Counted from the first letter of the stretch, positions 11,037 through 24,233 are shown. The stretch is DNA of 64,000 bases from Saccopteryx bilineata (GCF_036850765.1 NC_089490.1:133576522-133640521), one strand, 5' to 3'. Notes: generated from the sequence alone by a model not told the origin. Program-made: numbers and translations.

Positions 11037-13560
11037 CAGCATTTTACTTTTTTCAACTCTATTTTGAAATAGTTATGGAATGACAGGAAGTTGAAAACTT
11101 AGCAGCAAGGTCCTGCGTCCCCTTTAGCCAGCTTGCCCCACACTTGCCTCTGACCTCACTGCAGCCCCAAGGAGGCTGTGCCATTCCTCAGGCATGCGCT
11201 GGGAGGTGGAGCTGAACTTGAGGCTGACCATCGGGGCCACGACAAGGTGGGGGTAGGGATGGGTGAGGGGGCACTGCAGGGCTGTGATTGGGATAAAGGA
11301 ATAAAGAGGTTGATTTCAGTGCCCGGGAAGCTTGTCCTAATGTTCTGATTGAAGACTTATGAGACAAAACAATAACCTTAAGGTTCACTGACATGATTAG
11401 GATGCTTCTGCCTCCTTACAAGGAAATTGGCCCTATTAATCCATTTGCCAGTGACCGCATGGTTTCGCCAACTCATTACACTATCCTCTAATATGCTAAC
11501 TAAGCTCCCTACACCAACAGGGTCCGGCCAGGCATCTGGTGACAAAAGGCTCACTGCTTCCTTTCTGTCCCTTTGGTTCATCAGCTGCGCCTGCCACATC
11601 AGTCACCATTCCAGGCCACGCTATCTGGAGCCGGCCAGGGTCTCCGGCTAACTACCAGCCCCTTCCCCACTCTGACTTAGGAGCTTGGAGAAGAAAATCG
11701 CTCCCATATTTCTTACCGCAGTATTTATTGGAGGGGAGCTTTTTCATCAATCATTAACAGCTTCTCACAGAGCAGGTTCCCGGGAAAGCACAAACTCAGC
11801 CCTTTTCCCTCAGCCCAGACACTTCCCGTAGGGCCACACTATCCTCACGACTGTGCTGATGCCTCCCAAATGCTTGGCCACTGTGGCTTTTCCTGAGGGC
11901 CATGATGTCCTGCAGGCCAAAAACCCTTCTGGGAAATTAAATGCACCCAGCAGCCCCACCCCCAGCTGTCTCATCTTCTCACTGCTCCCTGGGAGATTGC
12001 CTGTACACGGGAAGGCCACCGTTCTGCGGCTGCTGCCTCTGAACCTGGCCCACAGCCCGGAGGCACACCCTGGCTCATGAGACTGAGGAGGTCTGGCTAA
12101 TGGCAGAAACAAAGAAAACTTGTATTCCTTAAAATAACAAAGGAGAAATGTTCCCTCTGACCCCCATTACAAGAAAAACCTTTAGAGAGAAAGCACCCCG
12201 CTCAGCAGCAGTAAGGTAAAAGGTTAGATATGGACAGAGTGGTAATATATAAGCAGTGTCTTACTTTTCTGGTGGGAATACTTAACAATTTAAGTATGTT
12301 TCCCCAGGAGGTAATCTATCATATTTGGTCCCATTTCTTCCTCCAAAAACTGAATCAATTTATGATGTAATGCCCAGGGGAGAACAATCTTCTGGAAACA
12401 AAGTGTCTTTCTGGGGACAAGGTTGAGGAAAACATCTTAATATTGTTACAGCCTTGGCCTGGTGGTAACAGCTCTTAACTTGCAGAGATGGCAGCCTTAG
12501 CCAGGAAGGCGGCAAGATGTCCAGAGGACATAGGCCTCCCAAGTGTTGGGGATATGTCTGCAATGGTTTTCCTCTTGGAGAAATTAAGAACATGTATCTA
12601 TGTGGACATTTACAGGACACTGCAGGATACTGGGCACGTCCTTCAGGGACGCTGATTGTGCTGCTTGTTCGTGTAGGCATCTCAGTGCGGATGCAGTCAG
12701 TCCTGACTTCTAATTTAGACAGTGTTTCTCCTGGCTTTTTCCTGCTCCCAACCCCGTCTCCTAAAAAATGTTAGAGAAGAAAAGGTAACATCAACACTCA
12801 CCATTCACTTAGAGAAAAAACAGATGCAACTCGGAGGGTCTGCGAGAGGCCCCGATGGCTGCAAACCCCGCTGTGGCTATCGAGGTCAAGACTCCTCCAA
12901 CTAACCGTGTATAGGAGCAGCTGATAGGGACCCAAAAGGCCTGGCCTCCTCAAGCACCTTGGTGCCAGAGGAGGAGACAGCAGAAGCCCATGGGACAGCC
13001 CGCAGCTCTAAGAGGGGGGCCTCTGATCTCTCCTCGGCTTTGTGGGAATACAGCCCACAAAGCCCTGCGGAGAAAACCACTCTGGTTTCTCTGAAAAGGT
13101 GGGAACAATAATAGTAAGCCTGCCTGTGTAGTTCTAGAGGGAATACACAACAGTACATTAGAATAGTGTTTTGTATGTTTTACTGCACAAAACGTGTATT
13201 TCGTATTTAGGTTGCAAAAACATTAAAAAATAAAAGGTGGAGGGTCAAGCCTAGAGCAAAGGTCATGGAGTTAAGTAGGCGGGCCTCCAGTTTCCTTTGC
13301 AAAGGAAAGCGGTGCTGTTTCTCCGAGGAAAGGAAGCCACAGTGCAGAATGAAGAGGCCCAAATTTGGTTGCAAAAGGTATATATTACGTTTAATCCAAA
13401 AAGTAAGTTTATATAGGTAAAAAATAGACCCTTCTGCTCTCACAGGGTTTAAAAAAAAAGTAGAGTTTAGATAAACCAGTGTCCAGTTATTCCTATGCTA
13501 CCCAATGAAAGAACACCTTTTAAATTTGAAAACTAATAACTTAAAAGAAAAATTTTAAAT
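11037..13560. other. unique intergenic DNA
   Basis: Mixed base composition and no recognisable transposon. Short open frames on both strands show no splice signals or family features, so no gene is called. Confidence 0.45.
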
Positions 13561-13570
13561 AAAAAATTGA

Positions 13571-13883
13571 GCCTGACCAGGTGGTGGCACAGTGGATAGA
13601 GCATCGGACTGGGATGCAGAGGACTCAGGTTCGAGATCCCGAGGTCGCCAGCATGAGCACGGGCTCATCCAGTTTGAGCAAAGCTCACCAGCTTGAGCCC
13701 AAGGTCACTGGCTTCAGCAAGGGGTTACTTACTTGGTCTGCTGTAGCCCCCAACCCCCAGTCAAGACACATATGAGAAAGCAATCAAACAACTAAGGTGT
13801 CGCAACTAATTGATGATTGATGTTTCTCACCTCTCCATTCCTGTCTGTCCCTATTTATCCCTCTCTCTGACTCTGTCTCTGTA
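13571..13883 (+). repeat. SINE family C
   Basis: Head gcctgaccaggtggtggcac, B box ggttcgagatcc, agcttgagcccaaggtcac modules, tail tctctgtaaaaaaa. The target duplication aaaaaattga occurs at 13561 and 13884. Confidence 0.95.
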
Positions 13884-13893
13884 AAAAAATTGA

Positions 13894-16860
13894 GTCAGGT
13901 TTTACCAAGAAGTTTGTACTCTGCTCCCCTTCCCTCTCTCATCTTGAATATTACACTCACCTCTCAACAGCCTGAGAGCCTCAGCAGTCCATTCAGTCAC
14001 TCAGGGAGGTCTATTTCCCACATTCAGGCACACTGCAGGGAAGTACACACCCCTCCTTCAAATGACTTAAGTTCAGAACATGCTGGTCAGGCCTGTTGAT
14101 GGGAATAGTTGGACTTTGTAGAAACCTTTGCATCAATCTCTAATGTTTTTAACTGAAATTCAAGATGCAGGTACGGCTTAATTTGTAGTGTTTATTATAT
14201 GGAAAGTTAACAGCCAATGAAATAACCCAATGGTTTATTTCCAGTCACACATCAAAACATTCGATAAAAGTTAGAATTTTATATTTCAAAGGGAGGACCT
14301 AAGAGGCGGTTTTAGTCTTTGCTACCATTTTAAGAGGCTGATTGCTGGGCTTTAAAAAAAATGTATGTTCTCACTATTCTTAAGGCACAAACCAAGAGCC
14401 TATTGGTCATAAGTGACCATAAATTTCAAGTTATGATTGTGATAAATTAAAAATGTATTTCGCCAGGGTCATGAAGCACAATGGTGCATTACAAAATAAA
14501 TTACCTTGATTGTGCAGCATACTGTCTCCCCATTGACCCAAAGGGTGGGAATACAGAACCTCAGTGGGGCTGGCTGGTCAGCAAACAATGTTGGGAGTCG
14601 TGGTCATAAAGGAGTCATTGATGCTCAATCAGGTGGTTTCTTCGGGGGCCACAGGAGGTGACCATCAAGGGGGTTTCAGTGCATATTGCAGGGTCTGATA
14701 TTCCTAGAATTCTCAGATTCTTAGTGGTCTTTTAAAATGTTTAAATACTTAAATGCAAGCCTTTATCAGTCTTCTGGGACCTCTGTAGAAGTTACTTACA
14801 TTTGAAGTTACTATTGTCGGAGAGAAGTTCATTTTAAAAATATCAGCAAAAAAAAAGTAGTCTATTTAAAAGTATTTACCACAAATGGAATTCCTTAAGA
14901 CAAATATGTTTGTTTTTTTAAAATACCACCTGCAAGCTGTAAATATGTGTTTTAATTTTTCCCCACAGTATTTACTTTGGCTGTGACTTCTCCTAATATT
15001 CAGTTGAACAAGGGCTAAAAATTGTCAAACCAAATTCTTGTTTGAGAGCTGAGCTCTCACTACTGCCAGTGTGAGAGAAACACACACGTGGGTTTAGGGA
15101 ATATGTTTTGTTTGTTTTGGCTATGACATAGGGCAGAACAGTTTCCATCCCATTCGAATGCATTCAAGAGAGTTTGAAATATTACACAATAAAAGTCATT
15201 CATTATATCTGTCTCCTTTCCTTTCCAAAAACAAAAATGGCTGCCCAGTTCCAAATCGACACAGGGGGCAGGAAGAAGGGAGTCACAGGGTCACTGGAAG
15301 TCGCCCAAAACTAACACCAGGTTTTTCAGGTTTGAGTTGGGAATACTTCTGAAATCTTCACTCCCAGCATATACTTAAAATAAGAAAAGACTAGTCAGGA
15401 TAGATTAGAGCTCTGCTGTGAACAATTAGAAAACAAACACATTGTCCACGTCTACATGAGACATAAAATCCCATGCTTTACCTCCAAGTGCCTGGCATCT
15501 GAACTAAACTTACTTGAATCGCAAAGTCCATTGACTTACTTTCTCTATGAAGATTCAACAGTTTGACACCAATTTTATATTGGAAAAAAAATTATTTCAC
15601 TGGTTGGACAACACATTTGGAAGAACCTATTTTTGCAAACACCTGATGTTACTTAGCAGTTATTCGAGAAACAAATGACATTTAATTCATGCTTACCCAT
15701 ATACATGCAGGACACCAGAAAATTGGAAACACAGGTTCTTTTTAAATGGCAAAGATAGAATAGCCACTAACAAATCACTAAATTTAACACTGCAAAACAC
15801 TAACAACGTAGAAGCAACATTTTTAAAAAGCAAATTTTAAGTGGGTGAATAAAGCCATTAGATGCAATAAATAGATGCAACAGTGATCTTTACATTTCAG
15901 GGCTTTAGAATTCACACATAAATACACTTTTAAGAATTTGAAACTTTATTTTAAAAAGTACATAATTTGAATCTTCTTGCATTACATCGAAATCCAAAAT
16001 GCCTGTAGTTGCCCCCCCCCCCCCCCACAGGCCACTTTCTATCACAGAGACTATAAAGTAAACCGTTTACTCAGATGACGTGTACACCATGGACAAATGA
16101 GAAAAAGAATTGAAAAAAGCTGCTCTCCACTGGTCTTTGGAAATTTTAAATCCCAACCAGCCCTTAGAAAATGCAAACTTGTTTTCTTTAATGTGTCTTC
16201 TTTATTTTCCCTTTTCATATAAGTGATACAGAAGCAGTTCCAGAAAATCCTTGCTTCCCAATACCCCCAAATTCTCTAAATTCTTTCTAATAAATCCTAA
16301 AATTAAGGTCCTAGCAGACCGAGTATAACCCTGGGTGACGCTGTGGGACAAAGGTATGTATCAGAAGAATGGCAAGTAACTACTCACCTTCTCACTAAAG
16401 CTAGTACGCCACTTGTAGCCTGCACCATGATTTCACAAAAAAGCAGAAAAGCATCAGAGAATGTATAAAAACAAACAGTAATAAAATGTTAAGACACACT
16501 TGAAACTGTTAGACCCAAGTACATGAGTAATTAGTCCATTCTAGAGCCAAGTCAAGGCTATGAAATAATCTTCAAATAAATTTAAGACAAAAAATGCCCA
16601 CTTTTTTATATGTACTATGACTTAGTGCAATTAAATCGCACCCCAGTACTGCTCACTTGCTCTAGGAGCCCGTGCCCAGAATCAACCCTCAGACAGATAG
16701 CAAACCTGTGTGGAACCAGACAGGCAGCAACCTTCAAGGGGGCAGGTTTCTTCACACATTATTGTTTTAAAAAATTTACAAGCCCTACTTTAGTTTCCAA
16801 TTCATGCTTTCTCTAGATGTATTCATAGGTTAGAATATAAAGGGGAGAAAACTACTTTAA
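13894..16860. other. 3-kb repeat-free intergenic DNA, candidate conserved non-coding
   Basis: No SINE, L1 or DNA transposon is seen over almost 3 kb in a region otherwise dense with them. A 15-C run lies at 16012-16026. The segment 14455-14740 has mixed composition and looks least decayed. Conservation cannot be judged from one sequence. Confidence 0.4.
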
Positions 16861-16872
16861 AAACCAAGTATG

Positions 16873-17062
16873 GCCTGACCTGTGGTGGCGCAGTGGATAA
16901 AGCATCTACCTGGAAATGCTGAGGTCGCCAGTTCGAAACCCTGGGCTTGCCTGGTCAAGGCACATATGGGAGTTGATGCTTCCTGCTCCTCCCCCCCTTC
17001 TCTCTCTCCATTCTAAAAATGAATTTAAAAAAAATTTTTTTTTAATTAAAACAACAACAACA
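16873..17062 (+). repeat. SINE family B
   Basis: Head gcctgacctgtggtggcgca, B box ccagttcgaaa, tail with (aac)n. The flanks aaaccaagtatg and aaaccatgtgtg form an imperfect target duplication. Confidence 0.93.
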
Positions 17063-17417
17063 AAAAACCATGTGTGAATTTAGCCAACTTACCATGTCTA
17101 GTCTCAGTAACAATGAAAGGGTGTTTGGAATACAATGTGTCTTCTGGGTCCACATTTCTCTGAAACTCCTACCAGTAAACTCTGTTCAAGCATCCCTTCT
17201 TCCAGAAAAATATAAACCAAACTTACCTCTACCTCCAAGGTTGATTATAATCAGCCCCTCTGTAATAATCCTGCCCCCTTAGAGAGAACTGAACCTTCTG
17301 AAGGCAGTGATCACATTTAGACATTAATGCCTGGCATACATATTAAGGAGTCCACAATTTGCATAGCTAGGATAACCTGGTTGTAGGGAAATTTTCCCAT
17401 GTTAAGAAATAGTTCTC

Positions 17418-17592
17418 AGCCCTGGCCAGGTAGCACAGGTAGTTAAGTGCATCATCCCGATAAACCAAAGTTGTCAGTTCAATCCTCCCCATCAGGGCAC
17501 ATACAGGAATCAACCAATGAATTCATGAATAAGTGGAACAACAAATCAAATGTTTCTCTTTCAAAACAATAAAATTAAAAAAAAAAAAATTC
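17418..17592 (+). repeat. degraded Ves-like SINE
   Basis: gccctggccaggtagcac, gttgtcagttcaatcctcc, atcagggcacatacagg and an A tail; much more diverged than families A-C. Confidence 0.75.
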
Positions 17593-18046
17593 TTAAATGC
17601 TAAGACTACTTTCTGACATTTTTAGTGACAATTTTTATACCAAACTAAACTATAATAAAACCTTTTTTTTATGAGAAATGAATCAGACTTGTTAAATTTT
17701 TAAGCAAACTTTATTTTGAATTTTAATTAAACTCCATTTTCTTACTAGTAATATTGTATAATACTCCAAAAGATAATTTTTTAATGACTGATCTTAGTGA
17801 CTCAGGTTGATAATTTTAAATTATGAACAGTAGCAAATCAGTTTACCAGATTAGGCTGAGTGTATAGGTACCCCAAGGATGTTAGTTTCCTTACCATTAT
17901 TTCTGATAGCATATTATTTATTGACATTTTGTCCTACGTGGTAATGCAGGTCTGGGTATAATTGTAGGCTCCAGATAGAACTGGATGGTCTACTGGCCTC
18001 TTCCCTCATAAAAAGAACTTTCAACATTTACTACGACACAGATTCA
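17593..18046. other. unique AT-rich DNA
   Basis: Nothing recognised. Confidence 0.4.
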
Positions 18047-18058
18047 CAGTACATTTTT

Positions 18059-18805
18059 AAAAAAATTTTTAATTTACAGTTAACATGTATTCAAGTGTTT
18101 CACTCAATATAACTCCCTTCCACACCCCCATGTCCCCCATTACATATCCTCTGCCTCCCTTCCTTTAACTCCCTCCCCCCTTCCCTCTGGGCAAGATAAC
18201 AGCAATCCTGTTATCTGTATCTATGTGTTATGTATATATAGTTTTACTAATCCCTTTACCTTCTCTGATCCCATCCTCTCATCCCCCTCCCTTCTGACAG
18301 CTGACCCTCTGCTCCCTGTGATCCTGCCTCTGCCTCTATTCTGTTCCTCAGTTCACTTTGTTAGATTCCACATATATGTGAGGTCATATGATATTTTTCT
18401 TTCTCTGCCTGGCTTATTTTACTTAGCATAATAATCTTCAGATCCATCCATGCTGTCGCAAAAAGATGTCCTTTTTTTTCAAAACCACATAGTATTCCAT
18501 TGTGTATATGTACCACAGCTTTTTAATCCACCCGTCCACTGATGGACACTGGGCTGTTTCCAGATCTTGGCTATTGTGAACAATGCTGCGATAAACATGG
18601 GGTACATTTCTTCTTTTGAATCAGTGATATGGTGTTCATCCTAAAAGTGGTATGGCTGGGTCAAAAGGCAGTTCCATTTTTAATTTTTTGAAGAATCTCC
18701 ATACTGTTTTCCACAGTGGCTGCACCAATCTGCATTCCCACCAGTAGTGCAGGAGGGTTCCCTTTTCTCCAAACCCTCGCCAGCACTTATTGTGTGTTGA
18801 TTTTG
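18059..18805 (-). mobile_element. 5'-truncated LINE-1, 3' end
   Basis: Minus orientation. It contains the late ORF2 block (atccatgctgtcgcaaaaag, catagtattccattgtgtat, ccaccagtagtgcaggaggg, all on the plus strand) and a T/C-rich 3' UTR. The target duplication cagtacattttt occurs at 18047 and 18806. Confidence 0.93.
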
Positions 18806-18827
18806 CAGTACATTTTTTTAAAGAAAC

Positions 18828-19245
18828 TTTCTTTTTTTAAGATTATTTATTGGCCCTGGCCAGTTGGCTCAGCGGTAGAGTGTCGGCCTGGCATGCAGGA
18901 GTCCCAGGTTCGATTCCCGGCCAGGGCACACAGGAGAAGCGCCCATCTGCTTCTCCACCCCTCCCCCTCTCCTTCCTCTCTGTCTCTCTCTTCCCCTCCC
19001 ACAGCCAAGGCTCCATTGGAGCAAGGATGGCCCGGGCGCTGGGGATGGCTCTGTGGCCTCTGCCTCAGGCGCTAGAATGGCTCTGGATACAACAGAGCGA
19101 TGCCCCAGAGGGGCAGAACATCGCCCCATGGTGGGCATGCCGGGTGGATCCCGGTCGGGCGCACGCGGGAGTCTGTCTGACTGCCTCCCCGTTTCCAGCT
19201 TTGGAAAAATGAAAAAAAAAAAAAAAAAGATTCTTATTTATTGAT

Positions 19246-19278
<33 letters not shown>

Positions 19279-19403
19279 GGGAAGCATCAACTCATAGTAG
19301 TTGCTTCTTATATGTGCCTTGACCAGGCAATTCTAGGAATTCAAACTGGCAACCTCAGCCTTCCAGGTTGACGCCTTATCCACACCACCACCACAGGTCA
19401 GGC
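18828..19403 (-). repeat. SINE family B split by a family A insertion
   Basis: The T-rich start (18828-18851) and the rest (19243-19403, ending ccaccacaggtcaggc) belong to one minus-strand family B copy. The 375 bp between them are a plus-strand family A SINE. Confidence 0.88.
18852..19226 (+). repeat. SINE family A nested in family B
   Basis: Head ggccctggccagttggctca and complete body. The target duplication aagattatttatt (18839) recurs as aagattcttatttatt (19227), sequence that belongs to the host SINE tail. Confidence 0.93.
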
Positions 19404-19404
19404 A

Positions 19405-21118
19405 GGCTAAGCTTTCTTATAGTAATCAAAATGGTATGATGTTGGTCTATAACAGACACATAGATCAGTGGAACAGAATAAAGTCCAGAAAGAGACCTAC
19501 ATATATAAGGTCAACTTATTTCAACAAAGGTGCCTTTATATGATAATTCAATGAGAAATGCATAATCTTTTCAACAAATGATTTCCACTTAAAAGTAAAT
19601 ACCCTCCCCTCACACAATACAAAAAAGTTAACTCAACATAGATCTAACACCTAGGAGCTAAAACTATAAAACACATCTTAGTGCCTCTGAGTTAGGCAAA
19701 GATTTCTTGGATAGGACACAAAAGCATAAACCATTAGAATAGAGAATAAAATAGATAAATCAGATTATATCAAAATTTCTATCTTCTCTTCAAAGACACT
19801 GCTAAAAAAAATAAGATTAGCCACTGATTGAGAAATAAATATTTCCAGATATGTATTCAATAAAGGTCTTGTATCCAAATACATACAAAACTCTTTGAAC
19901 TCAATGAGACTACAAAGAAAGCATGAGCAAGAAAGAGTTGACTTGACACTTCAATAAAGAGGATTTAAGGACAGCAAACAACATAGGAAAAGATGCTCAT
20001 TAGCAAAGTACACATCAAAACCACAAGGCTACGGCCCCACATCCTACTAGATTCCCTAGAATGAACAGGATGAACAGTACTAAGTGCTGGTGAGACTGTG
20101 AAGTGACTGAAACAAGTCTGGTGCAGGTAAGAATGCAAACAGTGCAACCCCTTGAAAAAGTCAGTTTCTTTAACAGTGAAAACATATCCCAATGGCACAT
20201 GACAAGAATCTCATTCCCGGGCCTTTACCCAAGATAAATGAAAATGTGTATATAAAAAAAAACTTCCATGCAACGGCCAAAATTATAAAAACAATCCAAA
20301 TTATCCGTCAATTGGTGAATAAACAAATGGGTACATCCCTAAAATAGAATACTACTTACCAATCAAAAGAAATCAACTACTTATGACATGTGACACTGAT
20401 GTATCTCAAAAACATTTTGCTAGGTTTAAAAAAGCATATATACTATATGGTCCCATTTATATGACATTATGGGAAAGGGAAAACTATAAGGACAGGTGTC
20501 AGGTGAGCAGCTGTGACGGTCCAGGGTTGAGGGGGGATTGACCACAAAGAGGTAGGAGAGGCCCTGGCCGGTGGCTCAGCAGTAGAGCGTCGGCCTGGCG
20601 TGCGGGGGACCCGGGTTCGATTCCCGGCCAGGGCACATAGGAGAAGCGCCCATTTGCTTCTCCACCCCCCCATCTTCCTCTCTGTCTCTCTCTTCCCCTC
20701 CCGCAGCCAAGGCTCCATTGGAGCAAAGATGGCCCGGGCACTGGGGATGGCTCCTTGGCCTCTGCCCCAGGCGCTGGAGTGGCTCTGGTCGCGGCAGAGC
20801 GACGCCCCGGAGGGGCAGAGCATCGCCTCCTGGTGGGCAGAGCATCGCCCCTGGTGGGCGTGCCGGGTGGATCCTGGTTGGGCGTATGCGGGAGTCTGTC
20901 TGACTGTCCCCGTTTCCAGCTTCAGGAAAATACAAAAAAAAAAAAAAAAAAGAAAAAGAGGTAGGAGAACACATCTGCTGGGTGATGAAGTGCTCTGTTA
21001 CTTGACTGTACTAGTGGTTACAGGACGGTATGAACTTGGCAGAATCCAAACTGTAAGCTCAAAAAGGGTCAACTTTACCACAGGGTAATTATACCTCATT
21101 AAACCTGACCTAAAAAGA
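19405..21118 (+). mobile_element. old LINE-1 (L1M-like) 3' part, interrupted by a SINE
   Basis: Diverged ORF2 end on the plus strand: acagacacatagatcagtgg, aacagaataaagtccag, tgaataaacaaatgggtac, then 3' UTR gtggttacaggacgg and gggtaattatacctcatta. It is interrupted at 20560-20954 by a family A SINE. Confidence 0.85.
20560..20954 (+). repeat. SINE family A, near-consensus
   Basis: Complete copy with the duplicated gcagagcatcgcc module and an 18-A tail. The perfect target duplication aaagaggtaggaga occurs at 20546 and 20955. Low divergence suggests a young insertion. Confidence 0.95.
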
Positions 21119-21129
21119 AAAAGCTCTTA

Positions 21130-21487
21130 GCCTTGGCCGGTTGGCTCAGTGGTAGAGCATCGGCCTGGTGTGCAGGAGTCCCGGGTTCGATTCCCAGCCA
21201 GGGCACACAGGAGAAGCGCCCATCTGCTTCTCCACCCCTCCCCCTCTCCTTCCTCTCTGTCTTTCTCTTCTCCTCCCACAGTGGAGGCTCCATTGGAGCA
21301 AAGTTGGCCCGGGCGCTGAGGATGGCTCTGTGGCCTCTGCCTCAGGTGCTAGAATGGCCTTGGTTGCAACAGAGCACCACCCCCTGGTGGGCGTGCCAGG
21401 TGGATCCCAGTCGGGCGCATGCGGGAGTCTGTCTGACTGCCTCCCCATTTCCAACTTCAGAAAAATACAAAAAAAGAAAAAAGAAAA
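21130..21487 (+). repeat. SINE family A
   Basis: Head gccttggccggttggctcag; it lacks the cggaggggcagag module (agagcaccaccccctggtgg instead). The tail is aaatacaaaaaaag. Confidence 0.94.
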
Positions 21488-21578
21488 ATCTCTTTCAATA
21501 TAAAGCATAAATTGGGAGTTACTCATTTTTTCCTGTTAGGCCAAATCTAAACCTGACCCCTAATGCTGTTTAAGTACC

Positions 21579-21610
21579 GGGGTGGGGGGTGGGGGGAGCG
21601 GTGGGAGGGA
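21579..21610 (+). other. G-quadruplex-type G-rich tract
   Basis: Four G runs (ggggtggggggtgggggg, then gcggtggg) within 32 bp in otherwise ordinary DNA. Confidence 0.6.
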
Positions 21611-21786
21611 ATGGAAGCCAAGTGGCATGAACATGTGGGACAGTAAGAAGTCAAAGAGGCTGAAACCTTGACGAAAGGGCTTTACCAGTGTGGTGTGATT
21701 CATAAAAAAGAACTTCATAACCATTTTAATTTCAAGGAATTTACCTTACAGTTTCGCACAAGCCCAGTGCAGCATAATTTTCAGTA

Positions 21787-22162
21787 CCAGCCCTGGCCGG
21801 TTGGCTCAGTGGTAGAACGTCAGCCTGGTGTGTAGAAGTCCCGGGTTCGATTCCCGGCCAGGGCACACAGAAGCGCCCATCTGCTTCTCCACCCCTTCTC
21901 CTCTCCTTCCTCTCTCTCTCCTCCTCCCACAGCCAAGGCTCCATTGGAGCAAAGATGGCCTGGGCGCTGGGGATGGCTCTGTGGCCTCTGCCTCAGGCGC
22001 TAGAATGGCTCTGGTTGCGGCAGAGCTACGCCTTGGATGGGCAGAGCATCACCCCCTGGAGGGCATGCCGGGTGGATCCCGGTCGGGCGCATGCAGGAGT
22101 CTGTCTGACTGCCTCCCTGTTTCCAGCTTCAGAAAAATACAAAAAAAATAATAATAATAATA
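21787..22162 (+). repeat. SINE family A
   Basis: Head gccctggccggttggctcag, tail aaatacaaaaaaa followed by (ataata)n. The target duplication ataattttcagta occurs at 21774 and 22163. Confidence 0.95.
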
Positions 22163-22175
22163 ATAATTTTCAGTA

Positions 22176-22580
22176 ACAAAACCATGAAGACAAGTAGCAT
22201 GCATTAGGAAAGAAACGACTAAACTGTAAATATCAAAATTATGTAATTCTAAAAGACTGAAGAGCAGACTAGGGCTCCGTTAAGACTGAAGGATACTCAT
22301 GGCATTTTGCCGAATAAAGAAATCAAGGTGCAGAACGGCACGTATAGTGATGCCATCAGAAAACAACAAATCCCACAGTCATGTTTGCACAGGCACAGGT
22401 CTGGCAGCAGCACACTGATTAACTGTGCTGGCATTTCAGAAAGCTGGGGAAGAAAGGTGCGGCTGTAGGGTGCTTGCATGGGGTGGGAGAAAGTTTTTAA
22501 TTTTATGTTGTTTTCTACTTTATTCAATAGCCACATATTACTTCCGTAATAAAAATGAGCAAAAAAAAAAAAAAAAAAAG
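22176..22580 (+). other. possible old retroposon 3' end
   Basis: It ends taataaaaatgagc followed by a 19-A run at 22561-22579, which looks like an old non-LTR element tail. The family was not recognised. Confidence 0.35.
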
Positions 22581-24233
22581 GCAAAAAATATATATATATG
22601 AGGAAAGGAGGTAACCGAGCAGCAAGAGCTGCCCTGGCTTTAAAGTGAAGGCACAGGAAACACTAAGGATGCCATGCTGCCACCTTCTGGAACCAGCACG
22701 ACTCTGCAGAAGAGGGTCTAAGACAGCACCACGGTGAGAAGGGAAGGCCAGAAAAAACTCTTCTGGGGCCAAGTTTCTGATTGAACCACAAGTGAAAAGA
22801 AACCATTAAAAACAAGCATATCAAATACAGAAATCATTAACTTTTCACAAATATTATGATGCAAAATGAGAAGTAAAGGATAAAACAGTACTCATATTGC
22901 TTTAATTTCTTAGAGCTGATCTTTTTAGGAAAAACGGCTGTTTGTTCTTTACAGATTTCAACAATATTTTCACATTGAATGAAACACGGTGAAACCAACA
23001 ATAGTTGTAAAGTTTCTCTGTATTTTTAACTGTAGATGCTAGAAAATGAGAACTTTACATTGGGAAAATTAAGTGAAAAAAAACTACACACCAAAGTGTT
23101 ACCCTCATCCTCATTAGCATTTTTTGAGGAATAAAACAAAGCACATGAAATTTTAAAAATGTAAAGAAAGACAAATGAGATTATAGCTCATCATACAATT
23201 GAAAGGGGAGAAAATAATCACTTTTTGACCTTTCATGTTAAACAAAGGAGAAAATATCTTACATTTCTCGGAGTTTTTTTTTTCAATTGCTAAAACCAAA
23301 AAGTGTTATATATAGTTAATTAGTTCTTTTTTTTCCCTTCTTTTCGGTGGTTTGTTTTCATTGGTATATATTTGCCCATCACCCTAAACTGTAAAAGGGG
23401 GGGGAAAGTCCATAAATAATTTACGTGTGAAGATAAAAAAGAATTTCAACAATCCACCCTTCAGCAGAAGAAGCCAGGACCACTGCGACTGTGAAATGCA
23501 TTAGTCTTCTGCAGCAGGGGGCCCAGACCCGCTGGTGCCCGAACAGCCGGCTTCTGTCCGAGGGGCAGCTCCCTCCGCAGGAGCCCTCTACCCTGCCCTG
23601 TTATTTATAGAGGGCTCTCTATTTGTTAACAGGTCTGTGCATCGCTGAGAGGCAGACTTTATGATTTACAGGATTCCAGACAATTGTTTAATGACCCCAT
23701 GATTTATATGCACCTTCACAAATTCCCGGTATATAACAATTTAGACTTTCAAACTGCTCCTACCAAAATGGCAATAGGAGAGATGGCTATGGCGTGACTA
23801 GGAAATCCGAGCCAAGTGACAGTGCTTGACATTTTGAAATCAAGTTAAGACCAGCTGGAAAATGCCTTGTTTAAAAAAAAATCAGCAACCTACCGAGATG
23901 CTTCACATTAGTAAACTCATTTTCTGAGGTCTGGGGCTGCTTTTAATAAGTTTTTGGATTCAAAAAAAATTTTTTTAAGAAGAACCACAGTAAATCCCAA
24001 ATCACCTGTGACTAATTTGAATAATCCGGGAAACAAGTCTTCAAATTAAACGGCTATATTTCCCCCCAAAACCAATCATCCACCTCTCACGCCACAAAGC
24101 ATGTAGGAATCTTATTTGAAGATCAAATTCTTTCACATTAGTTATTTATCAATTATATTTTCATTCTATAATGACAGATTTATCATACAGGGTGAAGCAG
24201 AAGAGGGTTTAAACATGGAGTTCATTCTTGTAT

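Noticed and set aside
18852..18930. tRNA-like sequences with A and B boxes at many SINE heads
   Set aside because: They do not fold as complete tRNAs and are always joined to SINE bodies, so they are not tRNA genes.
20600..21088. Open frame of 162 codons on the plus strand
   Set aside because: Mostly the body and tail of a family A SINE; no gene features.
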